Shown here: piece after piece, positions 11,764 to 22,290 of the stretch
How the letters are laid out: each line of letters opens with the position of its first letter
Position numbering within the stretch: position 1 is the stretch's first letter
From: Macrotis lagotis
Lineage: Eukaryota > Chordata > Mammalia > Peramelemorphia > Peramelidae
Direction of reading: 5' to 3'
Assembly: GCF_037893015.1 (NCBI RefSeq)
Contig: NC_133665.1
Location: 195,825,947 to 195,889,946 of the forward strand
Length of the DNA stretch: 64,000 nucleotides
Position numbers and translations under genes: made by a program
Notes under the pieces: model-generated
What the model saw: the letters and a program-made list of their open reading frames with translations, nothing else
Databases searched by the model: none
What the model was told of the DNA's origin: nothing

Positions 11764-11930
11764 ATATTTACTGTCTGCGTGGCCTTGGACAAATCACTTA
11801 AACTTTTTTGACTCAGTTTCATCATGTATAAAATGAGCTGGAGAAAGAAATGACAAAACTACTCCAGTATCTTTGCCTAGGAAAGGGGTTACAAAGAATC
11901 AGACATAACTGAAAAACAACTGACATTTAT
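11764..11930 (+). repeat. 5'-truncated long-type marsupial SINE
   Basis: Only the body and tail are present: 'gtggccttggacaaatcact', 'gagctggagaaagaaatgac', and 'cagacataactgaaaaacaa' at the 3' end. A GATA array follows almost at once and may have grown from the tail. Confidence 0.75.
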
Positions 11931-11934
11931 ATAC

Positions 11935-11936
<2 letters not shown>

Positions 11937-11967
<31 letters not shown>

Positions 11968-11975
11968 GATAGATA
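11937..11975. repeat. (GATA)n microsatellite
   Basis: About nine GATA units with one AAATA interruption, directly after a SINE tail. Confidence 0.9.
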
Positions 11976-12289
11976 CAGTGCATACAAATATTTATATGTA
12001 CACATGCACACACACATGTTTATATGTTAAGAAAAATGTAAGTAAATTGAATAGAATATCTGTTTCAATTGTTGCAAAGAGAAGGAAAATTCATATTTAT
12101 TCCATTCCATAAAATAAATGATTTGGATAAATGACCATAAAGTCTTTCTTGGTTGGTTGTTTTTTGTTTCTAAACAAGAAACATTGGTGCACTCAGAATA
12201 ATAGAGAAAGAAATTAAGCGGGAACCATTTTCCATTTTGGATGCAAGTCTGTTTTGAAACCTGCCTGAATCTGACACACACTTATGAGA

Positions 12290-12800
12290 AGAGGTTCCAT
12301 TCCTACTGAGAAAAAATGGTCTATGGATAGAATAGGAGGTGATCCAAAGAATAAATACAAATTGCCAGTAACCACAAGAAAACGGTTCAAACCTTCCAAC
12401 ATCTAAGAATCCAAATGAAAACAACTCTGAGATCTGACTGTATATCCATTCAATTGGCAAGGATAGCTGAAAGATGATGAAGCTTCATGCTGTGAAAGCC
12501 AAAGAGAAACTGTGCTCTCCTGGAACCCAATGAGGCTGGACACAATCTTTCTGTAAAATGGTTTATGAACTACAAAGCTGATCTTACACTCCCATCCAAT
12601 GACCCTTCTAGAGAATCCTTACCCATAAGAAGGGAAACAGACCTAAGATTTTCAAATTTCTTTCTTTCCCTAATATTCATAATTGAAATATTTTATAAAC
12701 AACCAAGAATCTGCCACATGTGGAATAAGTCATTTATCAGCAATAATGGAATGGCTATTGAACCTCCCAAAATGTGGTATAAAAAGACTGCTGTTATCTA
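12290..12800 (+). pseudogene. Old LINE-1 ORF2 C-terminal relic
   Basis: 'aaaacaactctgagatctga' followed by 'caattggcaaggatagctg' matches the L1 ORF2 stretch just before the 'CWKGCG' region. 'ggaatggctattgaac' and 'aaaatgtggtata' then fit the 'EWLNKLWY' region. It is older than the copy at 4640 and shattered by stops and indels. Confidence 0.5.
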
Positions 12801-13984
12801 ATCTTATAGAGGATGGAAAATGAGAAAACCACCAAAAGCAGACACATGAATCACTACTCTGAAATGAAAGCATGGTAATGGCAACAGGAGCATTAACCCA
12901 AATAATCAAGGGTCCAGATGAGAAAAAAATTCTAAGGCATGATCAAAGTAAAGTAAATGTGGCCCCCAAAAGCAGGCTAGTCTTAGAGTATTTGAAAAAT
13001 GAACATGCCCCCTCCACAAAATTCTAGTTTTATTAAAGTGCTCACCTTTCTGATTAGTGCCATATTTTTGTTGAACCCTCTAGGTCTGAAGATTAAAGAT
13101 AAAAATGGGAGGTTTCCAGTCCTGTGGCTAAGAGTTAGAATTTCCTTTTTAATGATTCTGGCAGATCAACAGGAGCACATCTTCCATTCCTCGGGTAATT
13201 GGAATGCTCAGGGTAAGTGAGTATCATTTAAACCAATGTGCTTTATGGAATAGTAAATTAATCCCGGAAGATTATTGAGGTCATGGGTTGACACTGCATG
13301 CTATTCTCTCACCCAGAATTCAGCAAGGGTTTTGGAGCTACAATCCTGAGTTTAAATGTTTCCAATAATCCTGATCCAGTAGGCTCTTTGGTGAAGGCCT
13401 ATGCAAACACAAGAAAGCAAGGCAGGTGTTCACTGATATTTCTATTGACCATTCTCCCAATGTGTTGGGAAAGGTTTCTCAGAGAGTTCCCCAAAGACTG
13501 GGGAGATAAAGACAATTTCAAAATCCCACAAATCTATAGAAATCTAGCCTCAGGTTGTTTGACAGTTGGATCATTTCCTTTGCTCCGTATGCCATTTACC
13601 TGCTTCTTTCAAGGATTTGTGGTCTACAAATTTATATAAAGATATTCTTAGATGGGTGGACTGCCTCTATCTCTCTGCAAGGTTAAAAGGACTATAAAAT
13701 ATCTTTGGAGAGGTTTGGCCTAATAGAAGGCAGGATCTATGATACTGATTTAATAATATCCACTCCTCAAAGTCTAGATGTCTTAAATTCCACTGTAGTC
13801 CTACCCATGTCTACAATTAGATAATACATCTTTAGGCATGCACCAGAATCCAAGATTTTCCCTTCAGAAAAGGAGGCCTGATGGGCCTGGGGCTTCAAAC
13901 AATGAACATTAATATGTCATAGTCATCATTTCATGAGTAGAAGTGGAAAGTGTTGAGCTTGGGGGGGCGGGGAGAAAAAGCTGA
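12801..13984. other. Unassigned DNA
   Basis: One open frame of 113 codons (13298-13639, plus) has no recognised domain or gene context. A G-rich run lies at about 13960. Confidence 0.4.
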
Positions 13985-14130
13985 ATTTTTCTTTCCTGGC
14001 ACTTAGTAGCTATGTGAAACCAGTCTCTCTCAGCCTCAAGTTCCTCTTCTGTAAAATAAGGATGATAACACATATTACAAACTTCTCAGATTTATTATGA
14101 AGATCAATTGAGATAACATAGAGGAGTTCA
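13985..14130 (+). repeat. MIR-type SINE relic
   Basis: 'ggcacttagtagctatgtga', then 'cttctgtaaaataaggatga' and 'ttattatgaagatcaattga', is the MIR body in forward order. Confidence 0.65.
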
Positions 14131-14644
14131 GATTAGAGAAATGGATGTTCTTGTCAAGATGATGGTTTTGCTATTTCAGTCCTCCAAACACAGAGATTAT
14201 ACAACAGGAACTCTAGGGGAGCTTTAAAGAAATCTAGAAAAGCAGAGATGAACCAAGAGAGGAGACATGTCCATTTATAGATCATTTTCACTTGATAAAT
14301 AAAATCTCTTTTGCATGCACGGCATTTTATATATGCATACTTGATGATAGCACAGTGATTTATTTGATAACATATACACAGAGAAGGTGGTTAGCTCCTG
14401 GAAACACATAGTGACTAAGAAGTCTAGGGAAACTGATTCTTTGGAATATTAGATGTTCCATTCTAACCCTATATTTAAAGGAAAGCAATAGAATCTCTGA
14501 TAACCTTAGTAGGTATGAGACCATATATATCCCCAGAAACAATGGGAAATTGAATAAACAGCTACCCCACCTTCACTCATCTTGAATTTTTTTGAAAAGG
14601 CTTGCCAAATAGATCGCACTAAATTAGTAACAAAAAGTACCTAG
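14131..14644. other. Unassigned DNA
   Basis: No repeat or coding signal recognised. Confidence 0.4.
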
Positions 14645-14657
14645 CAATTCAACTTTG
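14645..14657. repeat. Left target-site duplication of the HAL1-like element
   Basis: 'caattcaactttg' (13 bp) is repeated exactly at 17852-17864. Confidence 0.9.
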
Positions 14658-14849
14658 TTTTTTATTTTTATTTTTTAAGTTATTTTTTTATTCTCATTTT
14701 GTACAAATGGTTTTTTTACATTAATAAAATATTCTTGTTTACAAGTAAACAAAATACCCCTCCTTCCCCATGAATATAGATAGACTTGCTTGGGCGAAAA
14801 AAGTAAAGGGGAGAGAAAAAATTAAGATAAAAAAAATAATAGTAATAAT

Positions 14850-15047
14850 TGTAGGTACGGCCAGGTGGCGCAATGGACGAAGCACCAGCCCTGGAGCTAC
14901 GAGCACCTGAGTCCATATCCAGCCTCATAAACCCAACAACCACCCAGCAGTGTGACATGCAAGCCACCCGATCCCCACTGCCCTGCAAAAACCAAAATAG
15001 AATAGAGAAAAAAAAAAGACCCAAAATAAAATAAAATAGTAATAATA
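14850..15047 (+). repeat. SINE module 1 within the HAL1-like 3' UTR
   Basis: 'ggccaggtggcgcaatggac' at the head, 'gagctacgagcacctgagtc' in the middle and 'ccactgccctgcaaaaacc' near the end follow the short marsupial SINE of this window, but richer in G and C. An A-rich linker containing 'aatagtaataatagtag' joins it to module 2. A near-identical phrase stands before its head at about 14837-14853. It may be a TSD or the mark of a duplicated unit. Confidence 0.75.
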
Positions 15048-15202
15048 GTAGGGGTGGCTGGGTGGCAGACAGAGCATTGGCCCTTGAGCCAGGAGCACCT
15101 GGGTCCAAATCCGGCCCCAGACACCCAAAGATCACCCTGCTATGTGGCCCCAGGCAGGCCATCCAGCCCCACTTGCCCTGCACCCTCCCCCAAATAATAA
15201 TA
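15048..15202 (+). repeat. SINE module 2 within the HAL1-like 3' UTR
   Basis: 'ggtggctgggtggcagacag', 'gcacctgggtccaaatccgg' and 'ccagacacccaaagatcacc' follow the same SINE in the same direction, ending in 'aaataataataac'. With module 1 it forms a head-to-tail dimer antisense to the element. Confidence 0.75.
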
Positions 15203-15396
15203 ACAAAAAATGTGCTTGAGTCTTTGTTCCAACACCAACAACTCTTATGGGTGGATCTCATTCTTTATGATAAGTCCATCACAAAAGTTACTTCCATATT
15301 TTTCCACCGTTGCCATTGCTGATCGCAACTTCCTCCTTTCTTATTTCTCCACTACCATTTACTATATTTTCTCTCTCCTTTCACTCTGACTCTGCT

Positions 15397-15545
15397 GTAG
15401 GGTCATTGACTGGCTCAGTATACAGATCCCTGGTCCTGGGTCCAAGAAGCCCTGAGCCCCCATACCACCCCTTAAGCCCAGCATCCACCTGGCCCCATGG
15501 TCCTGGGCAGGCCTTCCAATCCCATCCCCTTGCAAGAAGTAAGAA
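15397..15545 (+). repeat. SINE module 3, diverged, within the HAL1-like 3' UTR
   Basis: 'tcctgggtccaagaagccct' and 'catccccttgcaagaag' retain the SINE order, but box B is degraded. Copy B lacks the module at the matching point (about 26505-26522), where 'cacattt' runs on almost directly to 'gtgaaaggagag'. Confidence 0.6.
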
Positions 15546-15970
15546 AGAAAATGTGTTATATCTGACCAGTCTCCCCCCATGGTCCATCCTCTCCTCCTTT
15601 ATTCACATCCCCACCCCTTCCCCCTGCTCCCTCCTCCTTACTCCAGATGTCTATATCCCATTGAGTATATTTGCTGTTTCCTCTCCTAGCCACCTCTGAT
15701 GAGAGCAAAGGTTCCCTCATTCCCCCTTGCCTTCCCCCTTCCATATCATTGCAATAGCTCATTGTAATAAAAAAAAATCTTATGTGAAATATCTTGGACT
15801 ATTCCCCCTCTCCTTTTTCTTTCTCCCATTCCATTTCCCTTTTTTTTCCTATTGACTCCATTTTTACACCATATTTTATCTTCGAATTCAGCTTTCTCCT
15901 GTGCTTCAACTATAAAAGCTCTCTCTACCTGCTCTATTAACTGAGAAGGTTCATATGAGTATTATCAGTG

Positions 15971-17126
15971 TCATTTTTCTATGCAGAAATACATGCAGTT
16001 CATCCTCATTAAGTCCCTCATATTCCCCCCCCTCTCCTCCAATCTCCATGCTTCACCTGAATCCTGTATCTGAATATCAAACCTTCTATTCAGCCATGGC
16101 CATTCCAAGAGGAACATTTGAAATTCCCCTGGTTCATTGAAAGTCCACCTTTTTCCCTGGAAGAGGACATTCAGCCTTGCTGGGTAGTTCATTCTTGGCT
16201 GCATTCTAAGCTCTTTTGCCTTCCAGTATATTGTATTCCAAGCCCTACGAGCTTCCAATGTAGTTGCTGCTAAGTTCTGTGTGATCCTGACTGCAGCTCC
16301 ACAATATTTGAATTGTGTCCTTCTGGCTGCTTGTAATATTTTCTCTTTGACTTGGGAGTTCTGGAACTTGGCTATAATATTCCTAGGGGTTGGTTTTTTG
16401 GGATCTCTTTCTTGGGGGATCGGTGGATTCTCTCCATTTCTATTTTGCCCTCTGCTTCTAGAATATCAGGGCAATTTTCCTGTAGTAATTCTTTGTAAAT
16501 GATTCAAGGCTCTTTTCCTGATCATGACTTTCAGGTATTCCAATAATTTTTAAATTATCTTTCCTAAGTCTGTTTTCCATATCAGTTGTTTTTTCGATGA
16601 GCTATTTCATATTTTCTTCTAATTTTTCATTTATTTTATTTTGAAGTATTGATTCCTGATTTCTGGTAAATTCATCAATCTCCCTGAATTCTATTCTTTG
16701 TCTGAAAGATTTGTTCTCCTCAGAGAGTTTTCTTATCTCTTTTTCCATCTGGCCAACTTTGCTTTTTAAAGCATTCTTCTCACTAACTTTTTGAACTGTT
16801 TTATCCATTTGACCTAAGCTGGTTTTTAGCATGCTATTTTCTTCAGCATTTTTTTGGATTTCCTTGACTAAGCTGCTGACTTCATTTTCATGTTTTTCCT
16901 GCATCTCTCTCCTTTCTTTTCCCAGTTTTTCTTCCAACTCCCTCATTTGATTTTCAAAGTCTTTTTTGAGCTCTATCATAGCCTGAGCCCAATTTCTGTT
17001 TTTCTTGGAGTCTTTAGATGCAGGAGCTTGTGCTTCCTCATCTTCAGACTGAGTATTTTGATCCTTCTTGGGCTCATTTGCAAAATATTTCTCAATAGTC
17101 TTCCTTTTGTTTCTCTGCTTGCTCAT
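15971..17126 (-). pseudogene. L1-type ORF1 of copy E, broken
   Basis: L1 ORF1 protein is an RNA-binding, trimer-forming nucleic-acid chaperone of the retrotransposon particle. The chosen ATG is at 17126-17124, starting 'MSKQRNKRKTIEKYF' as in copy B. The first 174 codons are open. They comprise a charged N-terminus and a long coiled coil rich in E, K and L heptads (about residues 55-165). A TAG at 16602-16604 stops it, and at least two frameshifts follow in the RRM-like domain (around 'NLKIIGIPESHDQEKSLE'). The C-terminal domain ('MNYPARLNVLFQGKRWTF') is readable in the 15971-16258 frame. The intact relative would be about 370 residues, near the usual size of mammalian ORF1p. This copy cannot make full protein. 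Confidence 0.85.
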
Positions 17127-17851
17127 TTTCCCAGCCTGGGCCTGGTTTGGGGTGCTTCCTGAGCTTTTGGGGCACTCCCACAAGGGTCTCGGTGTGTGAG
17201 GCTTTGTCCTCCCTCCTGGTCTGTGAATGACCATAAGCACCTCCCTCTGCCATGGGGCTGAGGTGGGGGGGGCCCTGCTGTTCTATTGGGGGGGGGCACT
17301 AGACGGCTAGACTGCAATCAGGATCTGAATGTAGTCAGAGCCCCAGAGTCCTGTTCCAGGGGCAGAGGACTGAGCTAGCAGTTTCTCTTCACTCCCCTCC
17401 CTCAGCTCAATGGGCTCACGCCCTGAAGGCTCCTGCTTACCGGCTCAGCCTGCTTCTGTTTCTGGCTCTGGGCTGCAGAAAGACCAAGCTGCTCCCTGTG
17501 TGCCCCAAGGGCTGGGCTCCATGTGCTCACTCTAGCAGAGGTCCCCCACTGTTCCCCCACTTTATGCCCGGTGCTCCTGGGGTACAGCTCAGGAGACTCC
17601 CCTGCTGCAGTGAGCTGAGACTCCCAGCGCCCTGGGACTGCCTCCGGGAGGCTGAAGTTCTTTGGTTCTGGTAGGCCACCCCTCTGGCAGGCCGCCTCTC
17701 CGATGCTCTTTTCCAGGTTACCTTGAGTAGGAGAACTGCCTCACTGGGTCCCTTTGTGGGTTTTGTCTCTCGAAAGTTTAGTTAGAGTCCTTAGCTGATG
17801 AGTTTTATCAAAGAGCTCCTAAAATTCAATCCCTTCTTGTTGCCATCTTCA
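17127..17851 (-). promoter_or_regulatory. 5' UTR and presumed internal promoter of copy E
   Basis: About 725 bp between the 5' terminus and the ORF1 ATG, clearly richer in G and C than the surroundings. Near the start it carries the core 'aagatggc', which matches the YY1 site at the start of human L1. The region at 17700-17830 matches the 5' UTRs of copies B and D in order ('gagacaaaacccaca', 'ggtaacctgg' on the minus strand). Promoter activity is inferred from L1 biology. Confidence 0.6.
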
Positions 17852-17864
17852 CAATTCAACTTTG
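17852..17864. repeat. Right target-site duplication of the HAL1-like element
   Basis: 'caattcaactttg', identical to 14645-14657. Confidence 0.9.
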
Positions 17865-18513
17865 AATCCAAAACAATGACCCTGAAATTCTGGAAGAAGA
17901 TTTTTACTCCATTGGTACCATGCAAGGTCAAAATACAGTAAACTATAGAGTTGTCTAAAGCTCCCAAACCAAAAAAGATCACATAATCTACAGACTTTGT
18001 TGAAATGATGGTAGCACAATAAATTTGACTTGAGATGTTTGAAATGTCTTAATCATTAACAATCTCTAAGACTTACTTAAATGGACAGGACAGATTTCAG
18101 AGAGAGCCCATTACAATGTCATTCCTTGGGGAAAACAAAAGATCCCAATGATGAATTAGCTATTAGCTGTTCTCTAATGAAGAGAGTAAGTTGAAGACAA
18201 TTTTGGCCAGTAAACAGGTCTCAAGTGAGTAGTCTCAAATAGTGAATAGGTAACTGCAGATGGCAGATTACTCAACAATGGAATGTAGGTGGAGAGGGGA
18301 GGGAAATGGTAGTTGAACAGAACAATATACAGACTAACTTGATGAGCTCCAGGGAAGTCTGCCAATGTGTGGTATGTTGATTGTATTGATTGTCTCAGGC
18401 CCTTGTAAATCAATTAGGGATGAATTGGTTGCCTCCTACTATTATGAGTTGAGTCAAGTCTTTATGCTGATCTTATAAAAGTGGGCAGGGGTATCAGCTC
18501 TATTGCTGTCCTT
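17865..18513. other. Unassigned DNA
   Basis: No repeat or gene recognised. Confidence 0.4.
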
Positions 18514-18522
18514 TCTATACCC

Positions 18523-18685
18523 CCGTTTTGGGTTTTTTTTAGGTTTTTGCAAGGCAAATGGAGTTAAGTGGCTTGCCCAAGGCCACACAGCTAGGTAATT
18601 ATTAAGTGTCTGAGATCAGATTTGAACCCAAGTCCTCCTGACTACAGGGCTGGTGCTTTATCCACTGTGCCACCTAGCTGGCCCC
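18523..18685 (-). repeat. Short-type marsupial SINE with TSD
   Basis: Read on the minus strand: a head complementary to 'tgccacctagctgg', a box B complementary to 'gatttgaacccaag', and an end complementary to 'tttttgcaaggcaaatgg'. The 9 bp 'tctataccc' flanks it at 18514-18522 and 18686-18694. It is near-complete and little diverged. Confidence 0.9.
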
Positions 18686-18694
18686 TCTATACCC

Positions 18695-20724
18695 TTTTAA
18701 AGAGAGGAAGGACAGCCTTGTGTTCCACCATGAGGGAATCTGTGTCCAACCTTGGGACCCTGTGTTCAGCTAAGGGAGAGAGGAGTTATTTGACTGTAGG
18801 AGGGGTCTTACTAACACTCAAAGCCTTAGAAAAACTTCTGGTGGCATGCTGAGCCTCTAAAAGTTACAAGAGTCAGTTATCTAAGAGGAAAAGGAGGGAA
18901 TGACCTTGTGCTGAGATATCACCATCCTTTGAGAAGAAAAGTGTGGAATGAACTGCACCATCATTTGGGACAATGATGTCATAAAGATTCTTGTTACAAG
19001 CTAGTTAGGGCAGAGAAAGAAGGGCAAGGCCTCTCTGGCTACTCTAAAATTATCTCTATGGATGATAGTCCAAGCTACTAGCCCTACAAGGTTACAGATA
19101 TAAAACTCACCAGAATTTCAGGAAGTTGACTCCTTATCACCCAAGTCTCTCTCTTCAGAAAAAAAATCAAAATAACAGGGTAGTCCTCATTCTGGGAGAA
19201 TCGTTAGAGTATAGAAGGAATGGTATTCATCAATGATGGAGAAGAATTATGTGGATGGCTAAGTGAATTCTATGGATTTTCTTTAGTCTTTACTCATTTT
19301 CTATATTTTGGATGGCTGAAATGAAGGCTGCCCAATATCCTTCTCCTTGATAAGCTTTATTATCATGAACCCTTTACACACATCAGTGGAGTTCTAGTCA
19401 TGAGCTCTATTACACCCTGAGGTTTCCAAAAGAAATAGTTGGGAGCCAAATGAGCCAAAGAATAATGTGGGAATGGAGGTGATGGTACAGATGCCTGTCT
19501 GAGGCCAGTTTGTATACCCCCTAGAGTCTGGCAGACTGGCTCCAAGGAAACAGAAAATACAGGATTATCAGAGCCCCTCAAAACAGTAGCATGAGGAAGC
19601 CATCATAGCTGAGCATCCCCAAACTCTGTGCATCTGAATTCTTGCCTTAATGGTCTAAAACTTTTGTTGTCACCATCACCACTCTACCTGCCAAGGTCAC
19701 TGGCTCTTGGTCATATTTTGTGAATGACAAAGGAAAGAACCCATGGAACCCATCCTATTCTGGCTGTACTCTGCTCTCACTGATCCATTCCTATCCCTAG
19801 GAAAATGTTACCTGTCTTACTAATGAGATTCTAACCCCCAGGGTCATCTCGCCCTCATTCTATGTGGGGTACTTTTTTTTCTTTTGAAATTTAATTTCCT
19901 TGTCTTTCTGCTTCTTCCCTCCAAAGATTCTATCTCCAGACTATAAATGCATTCTTTGGGACTTTGGGTCTTTCACACTTGGTTTTCCTCCTTAGTCACT
20001 CTGTTTAATCAAATCAACCCTGTCAAGTTGACCCCCATTAATTCCTGTGGTCTGCTGTCCCTTTCATGCCCTCATTGAGTCCTAAGGCCAAAGGATGAAC
20101 TGCCCACTGTGGTGGGTATGGTCTCACCAACCTCACCTGCAAAGATTGCATGTCTAGTAACAGGATTTTTCTTCCTTCCCCATAGCTGACAAGGCACATC
20201 TTAAATGATGAATTTGTCCCTCCTCACATGCCACTCACTTCTGTCACCAACCCTGACTTCTTATTCTCACCGAACACTTGCAACGTAGAAGATAACTTAC
20301 CCTCTGAGAGGATGCCTGTACCTTGGCACTTGAATGATCATATGGTGAGCTGCCCTAACTGACTGCTAGGTGTCCATGGTGAAAACAAGAAGCTGAAAGA
20401 AGATGGAAGGCTTAGAGTCTCCTGTCACCATCTGAGCTTAGGGCTCCCCCTTGTAAGCCACTCTGCCCACTGTCATACAGATACACAGACCAGGAAAAAC
20501 CTATCAAGCAGTCTTAGGTGGCAGTTTTCCATTGTCTTTTATAGACTAAATTTCACATCATTTATAACTTTACTTCCATCTTGTTTAGTTTTCTCTATCA
20601 TTGCTTTTAACTTTCTAACCTTCTCTAACCCTGAACTTTTTAAAGTTGTTTTGATGCCCTTCCCCACCATAAAACTGCTCTTGATCGTCCCAAATCTCTC
20701 TGCAATTGTGGCAATGTATTTACA
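18695..20724. other. Unassigned low-repeat DNA
   Basis: Two kilobases with no repeat, exon or RNA gene that I can support. Open frames are short and lack motifs. Confidence 0.4.
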
Positions 20725-20860
20725 TTATTTAGAATTTCCCTTATGTTGATAATCCCCAATAAAATGGAAAGTTCTTGAGAGTAGGTAGATTTGGGGATTT
20801 TGGTCCCCAGCTCCTAGCATTCAGCTTACTACATGTCTGATGCCTTGGATTCTTCTGTAG
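20725..20860 (+). repeat. L2 LINE 3' end fragment
   Basis: 'ataaaatggaaagttcttga' followed by 'gagtaggtag' and 'cccagctcctagcattcagc' fits the L2 3' end. Confidence 0.5.
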
Positions 20861-22009
20861 CAGGGCTTTGGAATCTCCAAAATGATGCCTTAATCACATT
20901 GCACCTATACATTCAGAGCAGGGAAATCATTCAATAACTTGGGTCTGACACTCATCACGCATCATTGTCATCTTCCCAGTGTTCCACAAGCTTCTAACAT
21001 TACTGATAATCCTTAACTTGTTTCCTAAACCATGATTAACTAGGTGTTTTGGGGAGTCTTTCTGAATTGACTTTGCCTAAAAAATTCAGTGACTCACCTT
21101 ATCAAATGGGAGCCTGCAGTCCAAATATTTGACTTTCACTATTTTTCTTCACATACTTCATGAATCTGCTATGAAAAAGGAAAACAACTAAGAAATTCAG
21201 CAGTTCTGATATTGAATTTTGTTCAATTGAATAAAATATTTCTCCTCATTGTGATGCTGCCCTACCCCCCCCCCCAATAAGAACACACCCTCAAGACTCT
21301 TGGACCACTATCTTCACTCCCTTCTAATTTTCAATGACTTGAGGACGAGGATCAGTGTCAACTCAGAGTACAGGTCTATGAGGACTTGGCACTGCCACAG
21401 GCTGCCATAGGTCAACATGGGGATGGTTTCCTGGTCCTAGGCCCTTAGGCCCCCTAGTGATCATACTGGAAAGGACATCCCTGCCTCCAAAGTTTTCCAC
21501 AAAGTTGAATTGGGGAGCCAATGGGGCCACCATGGGACTGTCAATTTCAGCAACAGCTACTGATATTCTGGGGTCTTCTCCTAACTTCATCCTTAATCCT
21601 CTGGGACACCTGAGGCAGGGATGGTGAAAACTCCCTCAATTTTCCTAGGGGTCTATATGTTACCTTGAAGTGCATTGGCTCAGAATTTGAACCCGTAAAC
21701 TTAGTCTCTGGTAGGTTATTCCGAAGATACAAACATTCCACATGGATAAGACATCACATTGCTATTGGAATTAAGTTTCTAGCTCTCGAATTCATTTACC
21801 ACAACTCTGCTCACTAGTTGAGAGGCAGGTTAACTTAGGAGGCCTTTTTAGACAGAAACATAGAGGATCATATCCAATCCTTTTCCCCAGGCAACTTTTT
21901 ATCTTTATGTCCACTGTATTCTCATTAATTCTCTAAAAGTAAACATGAACATGTTAGTCAGTTCCTTTGATGGCCTGGCAGACTAGCTGATGTGTCCATG
22001 CAAATATGA
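20861..22009. other. Unassigned DNA
   Basis: Contains a short poly-C run at about 21265-21275. No gene or repeat recognised. Confidence 0.4.
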
Positions 22010-22290
22010 ACCATAGGTGGTCTTTCCTCACTTGCCTGTTGGCAACACTGATTTTGCAACATCTTCATTCCTTCCTAATTGTCTACATTTCTTTGCTTCA
22101 TTTCTCTTGTTAAAGACAGATTTAAAAAATGAGTTCAATATCTCAGCTCTTTTAGAGGCATCATTAATTTCATGCCCTTCCTCATTCATTAGTCGGCCAA
22201 TTTTGCTCATGTCTCACTTTTCCCTCTGGTGTTTGTGAAATGTTCTCTGTCTCTTTAACTCTTTTCTTGCTAAGCCTACAGGGCTGCCAT
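22010..22290 (-). pseudogene. CR1/L3-family LINE ORF2 linker relic
   Basis: The minus-strand frame at 22210-22028 includes 'IGRLMNEEGHEIND' and 'KRAEILNSFFKSVFN'. This is the conserved linker between the endonuclease and reverse transcriptase of CR1/L3/L2-type LINEs, where the family reads 'NEEGELVTD..EKAEVLNEFFASVF'. Sixty codons survive without a stop, but the flanks are broken. L2 rather than L3/CR1 remains possible. Confidence 0.7.

Larger units (their letters stand above)
14658..17851 (-). mobile_element. ORF1-only half-L1 (HAL1-like) retrotransposon, complete copy E
   Basis: This 3.2 kb element is bounded by a perfect 13 bp target-site duplication and ends in an A-rich tail (14658-14680 on the minus strand). 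From 5' to 3' it has a GC-rich 5' UTR beginning 'gaagatggcaac' (17837-17848), one L1-type ORF1, and a long 3' UTR. No ORF2, endonuclease or reverse transcriptase is present between ORF1 and the tail. HAL1 elements are known as L1 derivatives that kept ORF1 and lost ORF2, so they must borrow reverse transcriptase. The 3' UTR is collinear with that of copy B at 24262. Three SINE-derived modules lie in the 3' UTR in the opposite orientation. The perfect TSD suggests a comparatively recent insertion. Confidence 0.85.

Noticed and set aside
13298..13639. 113-codon plus-strand open frame
   Set aside because: No motif, no homologous feel and no exon signals; its length is within chance for AT-rich DNA of this size.
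14716..15261. 181-codon minus-strand open frame
   Set aside because: It lies wholly in the 3' UTR and SINE modules of the HAL1-like element and matches no protein family.
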